A stretch of 64,000 nucleotides of DNA from Kitasatospora viridis (GTDB taxonomy: Bacteria; Actinomycetota; Actinomycetes; Streptomycetales; Streptomycetaceae): contig NZ_VIWT01000003.1 of NCBI RefSeq assembly GCF_007829815.1, forward strand, positions 496,001-560,000, given 5' to 3'. A program made the translations under genes and the position numbers. Each line of letters begins with the position of its first letter. Positions within the stretch are counted from its first letter, which is position 1. Of the stretch, positions 39,001 through 48,415 are shown piece after piece. The notes beneath the pieces were generated by a model. It saw only the letters and a list, made by a program, of their open reading frames with translations. It had not been told where the DNA came from and did not search any database.

Positions 39001-39743
39001 GCACGCCCGGCGCACCCTCGCCCGACACCCGCGCGCCGGGCGCCTCCGGTGCGCCCGACTCCCCCACGCCCGACACCCGCACGCCCGACGGCTCCGTCGC
39101 GGTGGTGATCGACGTCATGCGGGCCTTCACCGTCGCCGCGCAGGCCTTCACCCAGGGCGCCGAGCGGATCGTGCTCGCCGCCTCGCTGGAGCAGGCCCTG
39201 GAGCTGAAGCGGCGTCACCCCGACTGGCTGGCCCTCAAGGACGGTGCGCCGGCCCCCGGCTTCGACCTGGTCAACTCCCCCGGCCTGCTGCGCTCGGCGC
39301 GGCTGGCCGGCCGCACGGTGGTGCAGAAGACCACGGCCGGCACGGTCGGCGCCCACGCCGCGCGGGACGCCTCGCTGCTGCTCTGCGCCGGCTTCAGCAC
39401 GGCCGCCGCCACCGCGCGGTTCCTGCGCGGCCGCCCGCCCGCCCGGTACGTCGTCACCGGCGACGGCGGTACCGCCCCCGAGGACCGCGCCTGCGCCGAC
39501 TACATCGCCGCCCTGGTCGCCGACCCGACCACCCCGGCCGAGCCGTTCCTGCGGACGGCGGCGGCCTCCCCGGCCGCGGCCGAGCTCCACCAGGGCCTGC
39601 GCGGCGGCTACCTGGGCGTGCACCCGGACGACGTCGCGCTCTGCCTGGAGGCCGACCGCCACCCGTTCGCGATGGTGGTCACCGAGGAGGACGGGTTGCT
39701 GGTGCTCCGGCCGGTGCACTCGGCCGGGGCAGGCGCGAACTGA
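38997..39743 (+). CDS. 2-phosphosulfolactate phosphatase-like (ComB) protein
   Basis: 248 aa, ATG overlapping the RING gene stop. After a ~32-residue Pro/Ser/Thr-rich leader, the ComB pattern begins: VAVVIDVMRAFTVAAQAF, GAERIVLAASLEQALEL, GFDLVNSPG, TTAGTVGAHAARDASLLLCA. In archaea ComB makes sulfolactate for coenzyme M, which is not expected here. Coupling to the RING gene points to another phosphatase role within this system. Confidence 0.88.
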   Translation: MSTPGAPSPDTRAPGASGAPDSPTPDTRTPDGSVAVVIDVMRAFTVAAQAFTQGAERIVLAASLEQALELKRRHPDWLALKDGAPAPGFDLVNSPGLLRSARLAGRTVVQKTTAGTVGAHAARDASLLLCAGFSTAAATARFLRGRPPARYVVTGDGGTAPEDRACADYIAALVADPTTPAEPFLRTAAASPAAAELHQGLRGGYLGVHPDDVALCLEADRHPFAMVVTEEDGLLVLRPVHSAGAGAN

Positions 39744-39885
39744 CGTGTGCCCGGCCCGTCCGGGCGTCCGGTCCGGGCTGCCCGTGCGGGTGAAGCCCGG
39801 CGGCGGAGCGCGGGGCGATTGGTGCGCCGGACGGCCTCCGCCGTAGCGTCGGGGCACAAGTTCCCTGGCAGCGGAGGAGAGTGAC

Positions 39886-40566
39886 GTGCCGACAGCAGTG
39901 GTGATCGGGGCCGGACCGGGCATCGGGAAGTCCGTGGCGGAGCGGTTCGCCGCCGCGGGCTACGCCGTCGCGGTGATCGCGCGCGGCGACGCGACCGTCA
40001 AGGCGGTGGCCGGGGCCGTGGAGCGGCACGGCCACCCGGTGCTGGCCCGCACGGCCGACAGCACCGACGAGGACCAGCTGCGCGCCGTGCTCGACGAGGC
40101 CGCGGCCGAGCTCGGGCCGATCGACGTGCTGGTGTACAACGCCGCGCGGATCCGCCCGGACGCGCCCGGCGAGCTGGACGCCCGCGGGCAGCTGGAGAGT
40201 TGGGCGGTCAACGTGGTGGGCGCGCTCACCGCGGCCGCGCACCTGGCCCCGGGCATGGCGGCGCGCGGCCACGGCTCGATCCTGATCACCGGCGGCATGC
40301 CGGAGCCGGACCCGAACTACGTCAGCCTGAGCCTGGGCAAGTTCGGCGTGCGGGTGCTGGTGCGTCTACTGGATGCGCAGTACGGGCCGGCCGGGGTGCA
40401 CGTCGCCTCGGTGACCGTGCCCGGCGCGGTGTCGCCCGGCTCCGACTGCGACCCGGACGAGATCGCCGAGCACTACTGGCGGCTGCACAACCAGCCGCGC
40501 GGGGCCTGGGCGAACGAAATCGTGCACGGGGCACCCGGCGGCCCGGCCGGTCAATCGGCGAACTAA
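39886..40566 (+). CDS. SDR-family oxidoreductase, catalytic Tyr not in place
   Basis: 226 aa, GTG at 39886 after GGAGGAGA. Cofactor motif VVIGAGPGIGKSVAERFA, then VLVYNAARI (for NNAG) and ILITGGMPEPDPN. The segment NYVSLSLGKFGVRVLVR holds the expected Lys, but the residue four before it is Leu, so the classical YxxxK is not intact. This subgroup may reduce poor substrates or only bind NADP. It lies between the RING set and the biosynthetic cluster, and a hairpin terminator follows. Confidence 0.88.
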   Translation: MPTAVVIGAGPGIGKSVAERFAAAGYAVAVIARGDATVKAVAGAVERHGHPVLARTADSTDEDQLRAVLDEAAAELGPIDVLVYNAARIRPDAPGELDARGQLESWAVNVVGALTAAAHLAPGMAARGHGSILITGGMPEPDPNYVSLSLGKFGVRVLVRLLDAQYGPAGVHVASVTVPGAVSPGSDCDPDEIAEHYWRLHNQPRGAWANEIVHGAPGGPAGQSAN

Positions 40567-40581
40567 TCGGGTTCACCGAGC

Positions 40582-40654
40582 GTGATCCCGGCGTGATCCG
40601 GCCAGTGCGCGCAGCGGCGGCCGGATCACCGCCTCGTCGGCCGCCCGGGATCAC
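40582..40654 (+). terminator. Nested hairpin terminator
   Basis: Two nested perfect inverted repeats: 40582-40591/40645-40654 (10 bp) and 40593-40603/40619-40629 (11 bp), starting 15 bases after the SDR stop. Confidence 0.65.
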
Positions 40655-40768
40655 CTTCCGGTCAGCCCACCGGTATTGGCCAAAATCCCCCTGTCCCAGT
40701 GTTCTACTCCAATCGCAAGATGAGGCCAACCGATTCGTACCTTCTTGCGCATTAGGAGGACAAAATTC

Positions 40769-41824
40769 ATGCAACGGGGGGGAATAGCAAGAGCAATCCA
40801 ACCTCAGCGCACCCGGGCGCCGGACTCCGCAGACACCGCGGACACCCTCGACCGCCGGCCGGCCACCGTGCTGTGCACCGAGGGCGCGAGCGCCGAGACC
40901 AGCTTCCGGCTCTGGGGCGAGCTGGTCGCCAGCGCCTGCGGTCCGCTGCGGGTGCACCGGTCCGGACAGGGCACCTTCGAGGGCGCCATCGTCACCGGGA
41001 CCTTCGGCGCGGTCCAGCTCGCCAGCGTCCGGGCCGAACCGCACACCGTCGAGCTGCCCCGGCCGGCGGTCGCCGGCCCGGCCGCTGACGGCCCGCTCTG
41101 CCTGAGCTGCGTGCTGGACGGCGAGGTGACGGTCAGTCAGGGCGGCCGGACCGTGGTCGCCCAGCCCGGCAACCTGTTCAGCTACGACAGCTCGTACCCG
41201 TTCAGCCTGCGGATGAGCCGTCCCATCCACATGGCGACCGTCAAGTTCGACCACCGCCTGGTGGACCTGCGGGCCGGCCTGGCCCACCCGCTCTGGGCCG
41301 CCAGCTGGTCCGGGCGCGAGGGCGTCAGCGCCCTGCTCGCCAACCTGCTGCGCAGCACCGCCTGTCACCTGACCGAGCTGGACGGCACCGTCGCCGACCT
41401 GCTCGGCCGCAGCGTCGCCAGCCTGGTCAGCGCCGTCTGCGCGGACAAGCTCGGCGAGGCCGGCGGCGCGCCGGACGGCGCCCGGCGGGCGCTGCTGCAC
41501 CGGATCCGGGTGTACGCCCGGGCCCACCTCGGCGACCCGGGCCTCACCCCGGCCCGGCTGGCCCGGGAGCACCGGATCTCGCTGCGCTACCTCCAACTGC
41601 TCTTCCAGGAGGAGGGCGTCAGCCCGGCGCTGTGGATCCGCAACGAGCGGCTGGAGCGCTGTCGCGAGGACCTCGCCGACCCGCGCACCGCGCACCTGAG
41701 CGTGGCCGAGGTGGCCGAGCGCTGGGGCCTGCTCGGCGCCTCGCACTTCAGCAAGCTCTTCCGGCAGCGCTACGGGGTGCCGCCCCGGGAATGGCGCCGG
41801 AACTGTCTGCGGGTGCCGTCTTAG
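40769..41824 (+). CDS. AraC-family regulator of the flavoenzyme cluster
   Basis: 351 aa; the ATG at 40769 follows a perfect AGGAGGA. An AraC_binding_2-type sensory domain (~40-220: SYPFSLRMSRPIHMATVKFD) and a C-terminal double HTH (~240-345: GLTPARLAREHRISLRYLQL, then LSVAEVAERWGLLGASHFSK and LFRQRYGVPP). First gene of the cluster and a likely activator of the genes to its right. The stop codon TAG (41822-41824) lies within the left end of a MITE. Confidence 0.92.
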   Translation: MQRGGIARAIQPQRTRAPDSADTADTLDRRPATVLCTEGASAETSFRLWGELVASACGPLRVHRSGQGTFEGAIVTGTFGAVQLASVRAEPHTVELPRPAVAGPAADGPLCLSCVLDGEVTVSQGGRTVVAQPGNLFSYDSSYPFSLRMSRPIHMATVKFDHRLVDLRAGLAHPLWAASWSGREGVSALLANLLRSTACHLTELDGTVADLLGRSVASLVSAVCADKLGEAGGAPDGARRALLHRIRVYARAHLGDPGLTPARLAREHRISLRYLQLLFQEEGVSPALWIRNERLERCREDLADPRTAHLSVAEVAERWGLLGASHFSKLFRQRYGVPPREWRRNCLRVPS

Positions 41825-42043
41825 GGGGTGTCTTTCGGGTCACGCCGGGCGGTCGCCGCCGGGGCACGCACCTCGACGGCTTCTCGTCAGTCGCCAATGC
41901 TCCGCATGGACTCTCCCCCAGCCTTCGGCTGGGAGGGGCCCCCATCCTCGGCGCCGCCGATGCACGCACCCGTGGGGGCACCTCCCGGCCGAAGGCTGGG
42001 GGAGACGCCCGCTATCCGACGTGACCCGAAAGACACCCCCTAA
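41821..42043. mobile_element. 223-bp MITE with 23-bp perfect terminal inverted repeats
   Basis: Positions 41821-41843 and 42021-42043 are exact inverted copies of each other, beginning TTAGGGGGTGTCTTTCGGGT; the TTA/TAA edges suggest a TA-type target duplication. Inside is a second inverted repeat, 41914-41936 with 41981-42003 (one mismatch). There is no transposase frame. It would be moved in trans by an IS with matching ends. The left edge provides the AraC stop codon. Confidence 0.85.
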
Positions 42044-42249
42044 CCCCGGTTTTTCCGGGTGCGCGATCGCTTCACATCCCATGCGTGATCGGATGACCGG
42101 CCGGCCCGCGCCTCCCGCAGGCTGGAGCCCGGAAAAGCACGTTCCAGGGAACCGGTGCTGCCATTTTCCGGTGCGCGACCGGAATTTCGGAAGCGGTCGC
42201 CGGTTCCCGCCGAACCGTTCGCGGGTCCTCCAGAACGAGGTTTCTTTGC

Positions 42250-43776
42250 ATGCCCAGTCCTTCAAGAACAGGAATAGTCGGCGGCGGAGCGTCCGCGGTC
42301 TGCCTGCTCGACGCGCTGAGCCGAAGCCCCCGGGTTCCGGAAACCGTCGCGGTCTTCGACCCCTCCCCCCACCTGTGGCGCGGCCGGGCCTACCAGCCCG
42401 ACTCGGCGGCACTGTGGGTGAACGCCCCGCCCGAGGACATGACGGTGCGTGAGGGCGACCCGGAGCACTTCGCCCGCTGGCTCCAGGCGCACCAGAGTGC
42501 GCTGGGCGCCCGCACCGACTTCACCGACGCGTGGTCGGGCATCCCGTTCACTCCGCGCGCCCTCTACGGCGACTACCTGGAGCAGTGCGCCCGGGCGGCG
42601 CTGCGCACCCTGGCCGCCCGGGGCAGCACGATCAGCGTGGTGCGCAGCGCGGTGGTGGAGCTCACCCGGGCCGGCCGCACCCTGCTGGTCCGCACCGCCG
42701 ACGGCCGGGCGCACCCGCTCGACCACGCGGTGGTCTGCGTCGGCAGCGGCGGCCCGGCCGACCCGCACCGGCTGACCGGCCTGCCCGGCTTCATCCCGGA
42801 CCCCTACCCGGTGGCCCGGCGACTGGCCGGGATCGGCGCCGACCAGCGGGTGGTGGTGCTGGGCAGCGGGCTGACCGCGATCGACGTGGTGCTCTCGCTC
42901 ACCGCCGCCGGCCACCGCGGCAAGGTGGTGCTGGCCTCCCGGCGGGGCATCCTGCCGGGGGTGCGGCAGCGGCCGGTGGAGCACACCCTGCGGTACTTCA
43001 CGGCGGACCGGTTCCAGGCGATGGCCGCCCGGGGCCAGACCCTGCCGCTGACCGACGCGGTGGCCGTGCTGGCCGAGGAGCTGACCGCCGCCGGCTCCTC
43101 GCTCGCCTCGGTGGCCGAGGAGATCGCGGCGGCCGGCACGGAGGAGCCGGTGGCCCGGCTGCGCCGCCAGCTGGCCGCCGTGGACTCCCCCGACCCGGGC
43201 CTGCGGGTGCTGCAACGCGCGGTGCCGGACACCGGGCCGGACGTCTGGCCGCTGCTGCCGGAGCACGACCGGGTGCTGCTGCGCGAGCGCCACTACCGCA
43301 CGATCATGAGTCTGTGCTGCCCGATGCCGCCCACCACCGCGGCCACCCTGCTGGCCCAAGTGGACCGCGGCCGGCTGGAGTTCGCCAGCGGGGTGGAGCA
43401 GGTCAGCGCCGATCCCGGCGGCGGGTTCACGCTGCGCACCGCCACCGGCACGCACCGGGCGGACGTGGTGGTCGGCGCCGCCGGCCCGGCGGCCGACCGG
43501 TTCCCGGCCGGCGCGAAGGCGCTGATCGACTCGCTGACCGCGAACGGCCTGGCCGCCCCGCACCCACAGGGCGGGCTGCGGGTCACCCGGGCCACCAGCG
43601 GACTGACCGTCAACGAGGCCGTGGACCGGCAGGTCTACGTGCTGGGCGACCTCGCCTCGGGCTCGCTCTTCTTCACCTTCGGCGTGCCCTCGCTGGTGGA
43701 CCGGGCCGTCGACATCGCCGAGGCCATCCACCGGGACGCGGCGCTGCGCCCCGACCCCACCATGCAGCCCGCCTGA
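42250..43776 (+). CDS. FAD/NAD(P)-binding oxidoreductase (NAD_binding_9 type)
   Basis: 508 aa. An N-terminal FAD site (GIVGGGASAVCLLDALS), WVNAPPEDMTVREGDPEHFA and a second dinucleotide motif VVVLGSGLTAIDVVLSL (~205) are the hallmarks of the HI0933/NAD_binding_9 family. Late FAD contact: QVYVLGDLASGSLFFTFGVP. Members occur in secondary-metabolite clusters as N- or C-oxygenases or dehydrogenases. Thirty bases separate it from the aldolase gene; they probably form an operon. Confidence 0.9.
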   Translation: MPSPSRTGIVGGGASAVCLLDALSRSPRVPETVAVFDPSPHLWRGRAYQPDSAALWVNAPPEDMTVREGDPEHFARWLQAHQSALGARTDFTDAWSGIPFTPRALYGDYLEQCARAALRTLAARGSTISVVRSAVVELTRAGRTLLVRTADGRAHPLDHAVVCVGSGGPADPHRLTGLPGFIPDPYPVARRLAGIGADQRVVVLGSGLTAIDVVLSLTAAGHRGKVVLASRRGILPGVRQRPVEHTLRYFTADRFQAMAARGQTLPLTDAVAVLAEELTAAGSSLASVAEEIAAAGTEEPVARLRRQLAAVDSPDPGLRVLQRAVPDTGPDVWPLLPEHDRVLLRERHYRTIMSLCCPMPPTTAATLLAQVDRGRLEFASGVEQVSADPGGGFTLRTATGTHRADVVVGAAGPAADRFPAGAKALIDSLTANGLAAPHPQGGLRVTRATSGLTVNEAVDRQVYVLGDLASGSLFFTFGVPSLVDRAVDIAEAIHRDAALRPDPTMQPA

Positions 43777-43805
43777 CCCGCCACGACCACCAAGGAGCCT
43801 GCCCC

Positions 43806-44606
43806 ATGACCGACACCGCGCAGAACCACCTGGCGGACACCCGCACCGGGCTGCCGCTGCCCACCGAACCGGTCTTCGACAACGTGGACGACACCCGCCG
43901 CCACCGCAAGCAGCGACTGGCCGCCGCCCTGCGGCTGTTCGGGGCCTACGGCTTCGGCGAGGGGATCTCCGGGCACATCTCGGTGCGCGACCCGGAGCAC
44001 CACGACCGCTTCTGGGTCAACCCGTTCGGCGTCTCGTTCCGCCGGGTCAAGGTCCGCGACCTGATCCTGGTGGACGAGCAGGGCCGGGTGGTGAGCGGCC
44101 ACCACCGGGTCAACCCGAGTGCCTTCGTGATCCACTCCGCGATCCACCGGGCGAACCCCGGGGCGACCGCGGCGGCGCACGGACACACCGTCAACTCCCG
44201 TGCGCTCGGCGCGCTCGGACGGCTGCTGGAGCCGCTGGACCAGGAGTCGGCCGCCTTCTACCAGGACCAGGTGCTCTACGACTCCTACGAGGGCCCGTCG
44301 ATCAGCATCGAGCAGGGTCTGGACATCGCCGCCTCGCTGGGCGACAAGCGGGCGATGCTGCTGCGCCACCACGGGCTGATCACCGTCGGCGGCTCGGTGG
44401 ACGAGGCGGTGCACTGGTTCTTCACCTACGAGTCCGCCGCCCAGGTGCAGTTGCTGGCCGCGGCGGCCGGCGACCCGAAGCCGATGAACCACGCCCAGGC
44501 CAGTGCGGCCCGGGACGGCTTCGGCGACCGCCAGCTCGGCTGGTTCAGCTTCCAGCTGCTCTGGGACGAGATCACCCACGAGCAGCCCGACCTGCTGGAG
44601 GAGTAG
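43806..44606 (+). CDS. Class II aldolase/adducin-family protein
   Basis: 266 aa, ATG after AAGGAG. Zn-binding His come from AAAHGHTVNSRALGAL and AMLLRHHGLITVGGS; GEGISGHISVRDPEH opens the fold. Members cleave or form C-C bonds next to a hydroxyl or act as decarboxylases. Next to the FAD oxidoreductase it is probably a tailoring enzyme of the cluster. The terminator at 44625 closes this unit. Confidence 0.92.
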   Translation: MTDTAQNHLADTRTGLPLPTEPVFDNVDDTRRHRKQRLAAALRLFGAYGFGEGISGHISVRDPEHHDRFWVNPFGVSFRRVKVRDLILVDEQGRVVSGHHRVNPSAFVIHSAIHRANPGATAAAHGHTVNSRALGALGRLLEPLDQESAAFYQDQVLYDSYEGPSISIEQGLDIAASLGDKRAMLLRHHGLITVGGSVDEAVHWFFTYESAAQVQLLAAAAGDPKPMNHAQASAARDGFGDRQLGWFSFQLLWDEITHEQPDLLEE

Positions 44607-44624
44607 GAGAACGTTGGGCACGAC

Positions 44625-44660
44625 GGCTGGGGCCGCTCCGGATCCGGAGCGGCCCCAGCC
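44625..44660. terminator. Bidirectional terminator (36-bp perfect palindrome)
   Basis: Arms of 16 bases (44625-44640 and 44645-44660) around GATC, between the convergent aldolase and MFS genes. Confidence 0.88.
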
Positions 44661-44679
44661 GCGTTCGTCCCGCTCGGCC

Positions 44680-46206
44680 TCAACGGGCGGATTCGGCCAG
44701 GTCGTTGGCGGCGCCGGCCGGGGCGGCCCGGTTGGACCGGGCGCGGGCGGCGAGGGCCGCGGCGGTCACCGCGAGGGCGGACAGGGCCGCGATCACGATG
44801 ATCACCCAGGTGCCCTGGTGGTAGCCGGAGAGCAGCTGGGCGCGGCTCGGCTTGCTGCCGGTGCCCATCCGCACGGTCACCACGGCGAGCACCACGGCCG
44901 CGCCGACCTGGTAGCCGGTCTGCAGGATGCCCGCCGCGAGCCCCTGCTCCGAGTCGTCGAGGCCGGCCGTGGCCTGCACGTTGGCGGCGGTGAAGGCGAA
45001 CGGGAAGCCCGCGCCGATCAGCACCATGCTGGGCAGCAGCACCGTCCAGTAGGAGGAGTCCGCGCCGACCCGCAGGAAGAGCAGGAAGGCGACGGCGTAG
45101 GCGGCCATGCCGCCGAACATCATCCAGCGCAGCCCGATCTTCGGGATCAGCTTGCCGGCCCGGGGCGCGAGGACCAGGATCAGCAGGCCGATCGGCAGGA
45201 AGGCGAAGGCCATCTCCAGCGGCGACCAGCCCCGGTAGGTCTGCAGGTAGAGGCCGCCGACGAACTGGTAGCTCATGTAGGTGCCGAGGATCGCCGCGGC
45301 GATCAGGCTGGCGCCCAGCAGCGGCTTGTTGCGCAGCAGGCCCAGGCGCAGCAGCGGCTGCGGGGCCCGGGTCTCGATCACCGCGAAGGCGGCCAGCAGC
45401 AGCACCGCGGCGGCGAACACCCCGAGGGTCGCGCCGGAGAGCCAACCCTCCTGCGGCGCCTGGACGATCGCGTAGACCAGCAGCAGCATCCCGCCGGTCA
45501 CGGTGATCGCGCCGGCCACGTCGTAGTGGCGCTCGCCGCCGTTGTTGGCCGGATCCTTGGGCACCAGCAGCAGGGCGCCGACCAGCGCGGCGATCGCCAC
45601 CGGGATGGAGAGCACGAAGGTCCAGCGCCAGCTGGCCTCGGTGAGCGCGCCGCCGACCACCACGCCGATCGAGTAGCCGACCGCGCCGCAGGCGGTGTAG
45701 ATGCCGAGGGCCCGATTGCGCTGCGGGCCCTCCGGGAAGTTGCCGACCACGATGGACAGCGCCGAGGGCGCGGTCAGCGCGGCGCCGATGCCCATCACCA
45801 GTCGGCCGGCGATCACCACCGCGCCGGTGGTGGCGGTGCCGCCGAGCAGCGAGCCGAGCGCCAGCACGGTCAGCCCGGTGAGGAAGACCCGCCGCCGGCC
45901 CAGCAGGTCCGAGAACCGGCCACCGAGCATCAGGAAGCCGCCGAAGCCCAGCACGTAGGCGCTGACCACCCACTGGGCGCCGGAGGTGCTCATGCTGAAC
46001 TCGTTCTTGATCTGCGGGGTGGCGATGCCGATCATGATGTTGTCGAGCGCGTCCAACGAGAACGCGGCGCAGACGACCACGAGCATCAGCCACGCCCGGA
46101 GCCCCCACTTCGCCGTGTCCGCAGGGTCGTTGGTGGCGGTGTTGGTGGCGGCGGTGGTGGCGGCGGTGCCGTTCGCTCCGGCCGGAGCCTCGTCCGCGAT
46201 GGCCAT
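44680..46206 (-). CDS. MFS drug-type exporter (DHA2, 14 TM)
   Basis: 508 aa from the ATG at 46206 with GAGGAGAG upstream. About 14 hydrophobic segments; motifs LDALDNIMIGIATPQIKNEF (TM1), GGRFSDLLGRRRVFLTG (motif A) and YSIGVVVGGALTEASWRWTF (motif C). Divergent from a TetR gene 265 bp away. The natural reading is export of, and resistance to, the cluster product, controlled by that TetR. Confidence 0.93.
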   Translation of the reverse strand: MAIADEAPAGANGTAATTAATNTATNDPADTAKWGLRAWLMLVVVCAAFSLDALDNIMIGIATPQIKNEFSMSTSGAQWVVSAYVLGFGGFLMLGGRFSDLLGRRRVFLTGLTVLALGSLLGGTATTGAVVIAGRLVMGIGAALTAPSALSIVVGNFPEGPQRNRALGIYTACGAVGYSIGVVVGGALTEASWRWTFVLSIPVAIAALVGALLLVPKDPANNGGERHYDVAGAITVTGGMLLLVYAIVQAPQEGWLSGATLGVFAAAVLLLAAFAVIETRAPQPLLRLGLLRNKPLLGASLIAAAILGTYMSYQFVGGLYLQTYRGWSPLEMAFAFLPIGLLILVLAPRAGKLIPKIGLRWMMFGGMAAYAVAFLLFLRVGADSSYWTVLLPSMVLIGAGFPFAFTAANVQATAGLDDSEQGLAAGILQTGYQVGAAVVLAVVTVRMGTGSKPSRAQLLSGYHQGTWVIIVIAALSALAVTAAALAARARSNRAAPAGAANDLAESAR

Positions 46207-46470
46207 GGGCCAGCTCTCCTCACGGGGTCGGAAGAGTCGGTGGGATGATGTCTGATCAGGGGGAAGACGTGCAGGACGTGGTCGGGGCAGCGCACGCCGA
46301 AGGCGGAAGCGGCTGCCGCCAACTTCTGTACTAGACTCTACATAAAAGATATGGACCATGCTGACAGAGCGTCAAGTCGGATCCGGACCCAACTGCCCGA
46401 CCCAACTGCCCGACAGTGGCAGCCGGACCGACCTGGCGCCCCGTCACCGAAGCACTGCCAAGGAGGCGCC

Positions 46471-47079
46471 GTGGCCCGGCTCGGCCGACCGCGCACATTC
46501 GACCGCGACGCGGCCCTGCACACCGCCATGCTGGTGTTCTGGGAACGCGGGTTCGAGACCACCTCGACCACCGACCTGGCCGGCGCCATGGGCATCAACC
46601 CGCCCAGCCTGTACGCCGCCTTCGCCAACAAGGAGAACCTGTTCCGGGAGGCCATCGGGCTCTACGAGCGCACCGAGGCCGACTCCGCCCGCCAGGCCAT
46701 GGAGGCCGCACCGACCGCCCGGGAGGCGGTGGCGGCGCTGCTGCACGAGAGCGTCGACCGGTTCACCACCGAGGGCAAGCCGCGCGGCTGCATGATCGTG
46801 CTGGCCGCCACCAACTGCACCACCGACCACGAGTCGGTGCGCGACTTCGCGCTGCGCTGCCGGGCCCGCACCAAGACCGTGATCAAGGGCCGGCTGGACC
46901 GGGCGGTGGCCGAGGGCGAGCTGCCCGCGAGCGCCGACACCGACCGGACCGCCGCCTTCTACGCCACCTTCCTCAACGGCGCCTCGCTGCAGGCCAGGGA
47001 CGGCGCCGGGCGCGCGGACCTGCACGGGCTGGTCGAGCTGGCGATGGCGGTCTGGGACACCGCACTGGTCGCGGCCTGA
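46471..47079 (+). CDS. TetR-family regulator (AcrR-like)
   Basis: 202 aa; GTG at 46471 follows AGGAGG, so longer readings with upstream starts are rejected. HTH: FDRDAALHTAMLVFWERGFE, TTSTTDLAGAMGINPPSLYA, AFANKENLFREA. C-terminal domain with CMIVLAATNCTTDHES. It is divergent from the MFS exporter and is its probable repressor. An unusually AT-rich stretch at 46325-46355 is the likely promoter/operator. Confidence 0.93.
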   Translation: MARLGRPRTFDRDAALHTAMLVFWERGFETTSTTDLAGAMGINPPSLYAAFANKENLFREAIGLYERTEADSARQAMEAAPTAREAVAALLHESVDRFTTEGKPRGCMIVLAATNCTTDHESVRDFALRCRARTKTVIKGRLDRAVAEGELPASADTDRTAAFYATFLNGASLQARDGAGRADLHGLVELAMAVWDTALVAA

Positions 47080-47090
47080 CGGACCGTCAA

Positions 47091-47134
47091 CGGCGGTGGG
47101 CGCGGGGATCATCCGATCCCCGCGCCCACCGCCG
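47091..47134. terminator. Bidirectional terminator
   Basis: A 19-bp perfect stem (47091-47109 with 47116-47134) and a 6-base loop lie between the convergent TetR and monooxygenase stops. Confidence 0.9.
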
Positions 47135-47151
47135 CTCCCGCACGCCGCCGG

Positions 47152-48378
47152 TCAGACCGCGCCGAGCCGCTCCAGCCAGTCGGTCGCCGCCTGCGGCGAC
47201 CTGACCGCCTGCCACATCGCCTCGGGGTCGTTGAAGTTGTTCACGAAGGCGTCGGCGACCTTCTGCTCCGCCGTGGCCGCGGCGAACAGCGCGCCCAGGT
47301 GCTCCGCCGGCGGCCCGATGTTCAGGTTCGACCAGGAGACCACCGGCTCGGCGATCCGCCACAGCCGTTCCCCCGCCCGGCGGGCGAAGTCCTCGTCGAA
47401 CGGCCCGCCGGCCAGGATGAGTTCGGCCAGCTCGAAGGCGCAGCGCGAGCCGAGGTTGGCGCCCTGCCCGGTCAGCGGGTCGTTCACCACCCAGGCGTCG
47501 CCGACCGCCAGCGCGGTGCGGCCCGAGGGCAGCACGGTCCAACTGCGCCGCACCGTCGGGGTGATCCCGCCCTGCACCACGTCACCCGGCCGGGCCAGGC
47601 CGAACTCGCGCTCGTCGATCCGTTCGCGCAGGTCCGGCGCGTGGTCGCCGACCAGCTTGAGCAGGGTCCGCTCGAAGCCGGCCCGGTCGCCCGCGTGGTC
47701 GTAGCCCGCCAGCTGCTCCAGCGGTCCGCCGGGCAGCGCCTCGACCACCATGCCGTGCACCGGCCCGTCGGCGGTGAGGATCCGGGTGGAGAAGATCTCG
47801 CCGACCTCGGTGACCTGGAAGTGGATCCAGCTCGGCGAGCTGGGCGCGATGCCCTGGAACAGGCCGGCGGTGACGATCCGCTGCGGCGCGGCGTAGGGCG
47901 AGCGGGCCGGGTCGCGCTCGAACAGCCCGGTGGCGCTGCGGCCGGCCGCGACCACCACGAGGTCGTGGCGGGTGGAGATCCGGTCCACCTCGGCGGGTTC
48001 GGGGCGCAGCAGCTCGACCCGGCCGCCGCGCTCCAGGTAGTCGGCGGTCAGCCGGGGCAGGTAGACCCGGAAGTCCACGCCGCTGGCCGGTTCGTCGAGC
48101 CGGCCGAAGAAGTGGATGTCCGCCTCGCCGCGGGCCACCAAGTTGACCCCGTGGGTGTGGTGCTCGGGCGCGTCCCAGTGCGCCACCCCGAGCTGCTGCT
48201 CGCGCCGGCGGGTGCGGCCGAACCGGACCGGCAGGTTGAGCGGCCGGCCGGCCGCGACCTGCTCGGCGGTGCGGTCGGCGTAGAGCGTGGTGGCGACGCC
48301 GGCCTGCTGCAGCCGCAGCGCCAGGTGCAGGCCCGAGATGCCGGCGCCGACGATGGCGATGTCCGGTGTGTCTGGCAT
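47152..48378 (-). CDS. StyA-like FAD monooxygenase
   Basis: 408 aa. FAD site IAIVGAGISGLHLALRLQQA (residues ~6-25); the second FAD contact is TALAVGDAWVVNDPLTGQGA (~290). HNLVV-type NADPH sites are lacking, as in two-component styrene monooxygenases (group E), which take reduced FAD from a reductase. The terminal helices (AFVNNFNDPEAMWQAVRSP) agree. Last gene of a seven-gene leftward operon with two flavin reductases. Substrate unknown. Confidence 0.9.
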   Translation of the reverse strand: MPDTPDIAIVGAGISGLHLALRLQQAGVATTLYADRTAEQVAAGRPLNLPVRFGRTRRREQQLGVAHWDAPEHHTHGVNLVARGEADIHFFGRLDEPASGVDFRVYLPRLTADYLERGGRVELLRPEPAEVDRISTRHDLVVVAAGRSATGLFERDPARSPYAAPQRIVTAGLFQGIAPSSPSWIHFQVTEVGEIFSTRILTADGPVHGMVVEALPGGPLEQLAGYDHAGDRAGFERTLLKLVGDHAPDLRERIDEREFGLARPGDVVQGGITPTVRRSWTVLPSGRTALAVGDAWVVNDPLTGQGANLGSRCAFELAELILAGGPFDEDFARRAGERLWRIAEPVVSWSNLNIGPPAEHLGALFAAATAEQKVADAFVNNFNDPEAMWQAVRSPQAATDWLERLGAV

Positions 48379-48415
48379 GGTGCTCCTCCTCGCTTGGGTG
48401 CTCAGCTTTCGGGAC

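Noticed and set aside
41911..42003. CRISPR-like or terminator repeat
   Set aside because: There is one inverted pair only, nested inside terminal inverted repeats, so it is part of the MITE. No CRISPR array was seen anywhere in the window.
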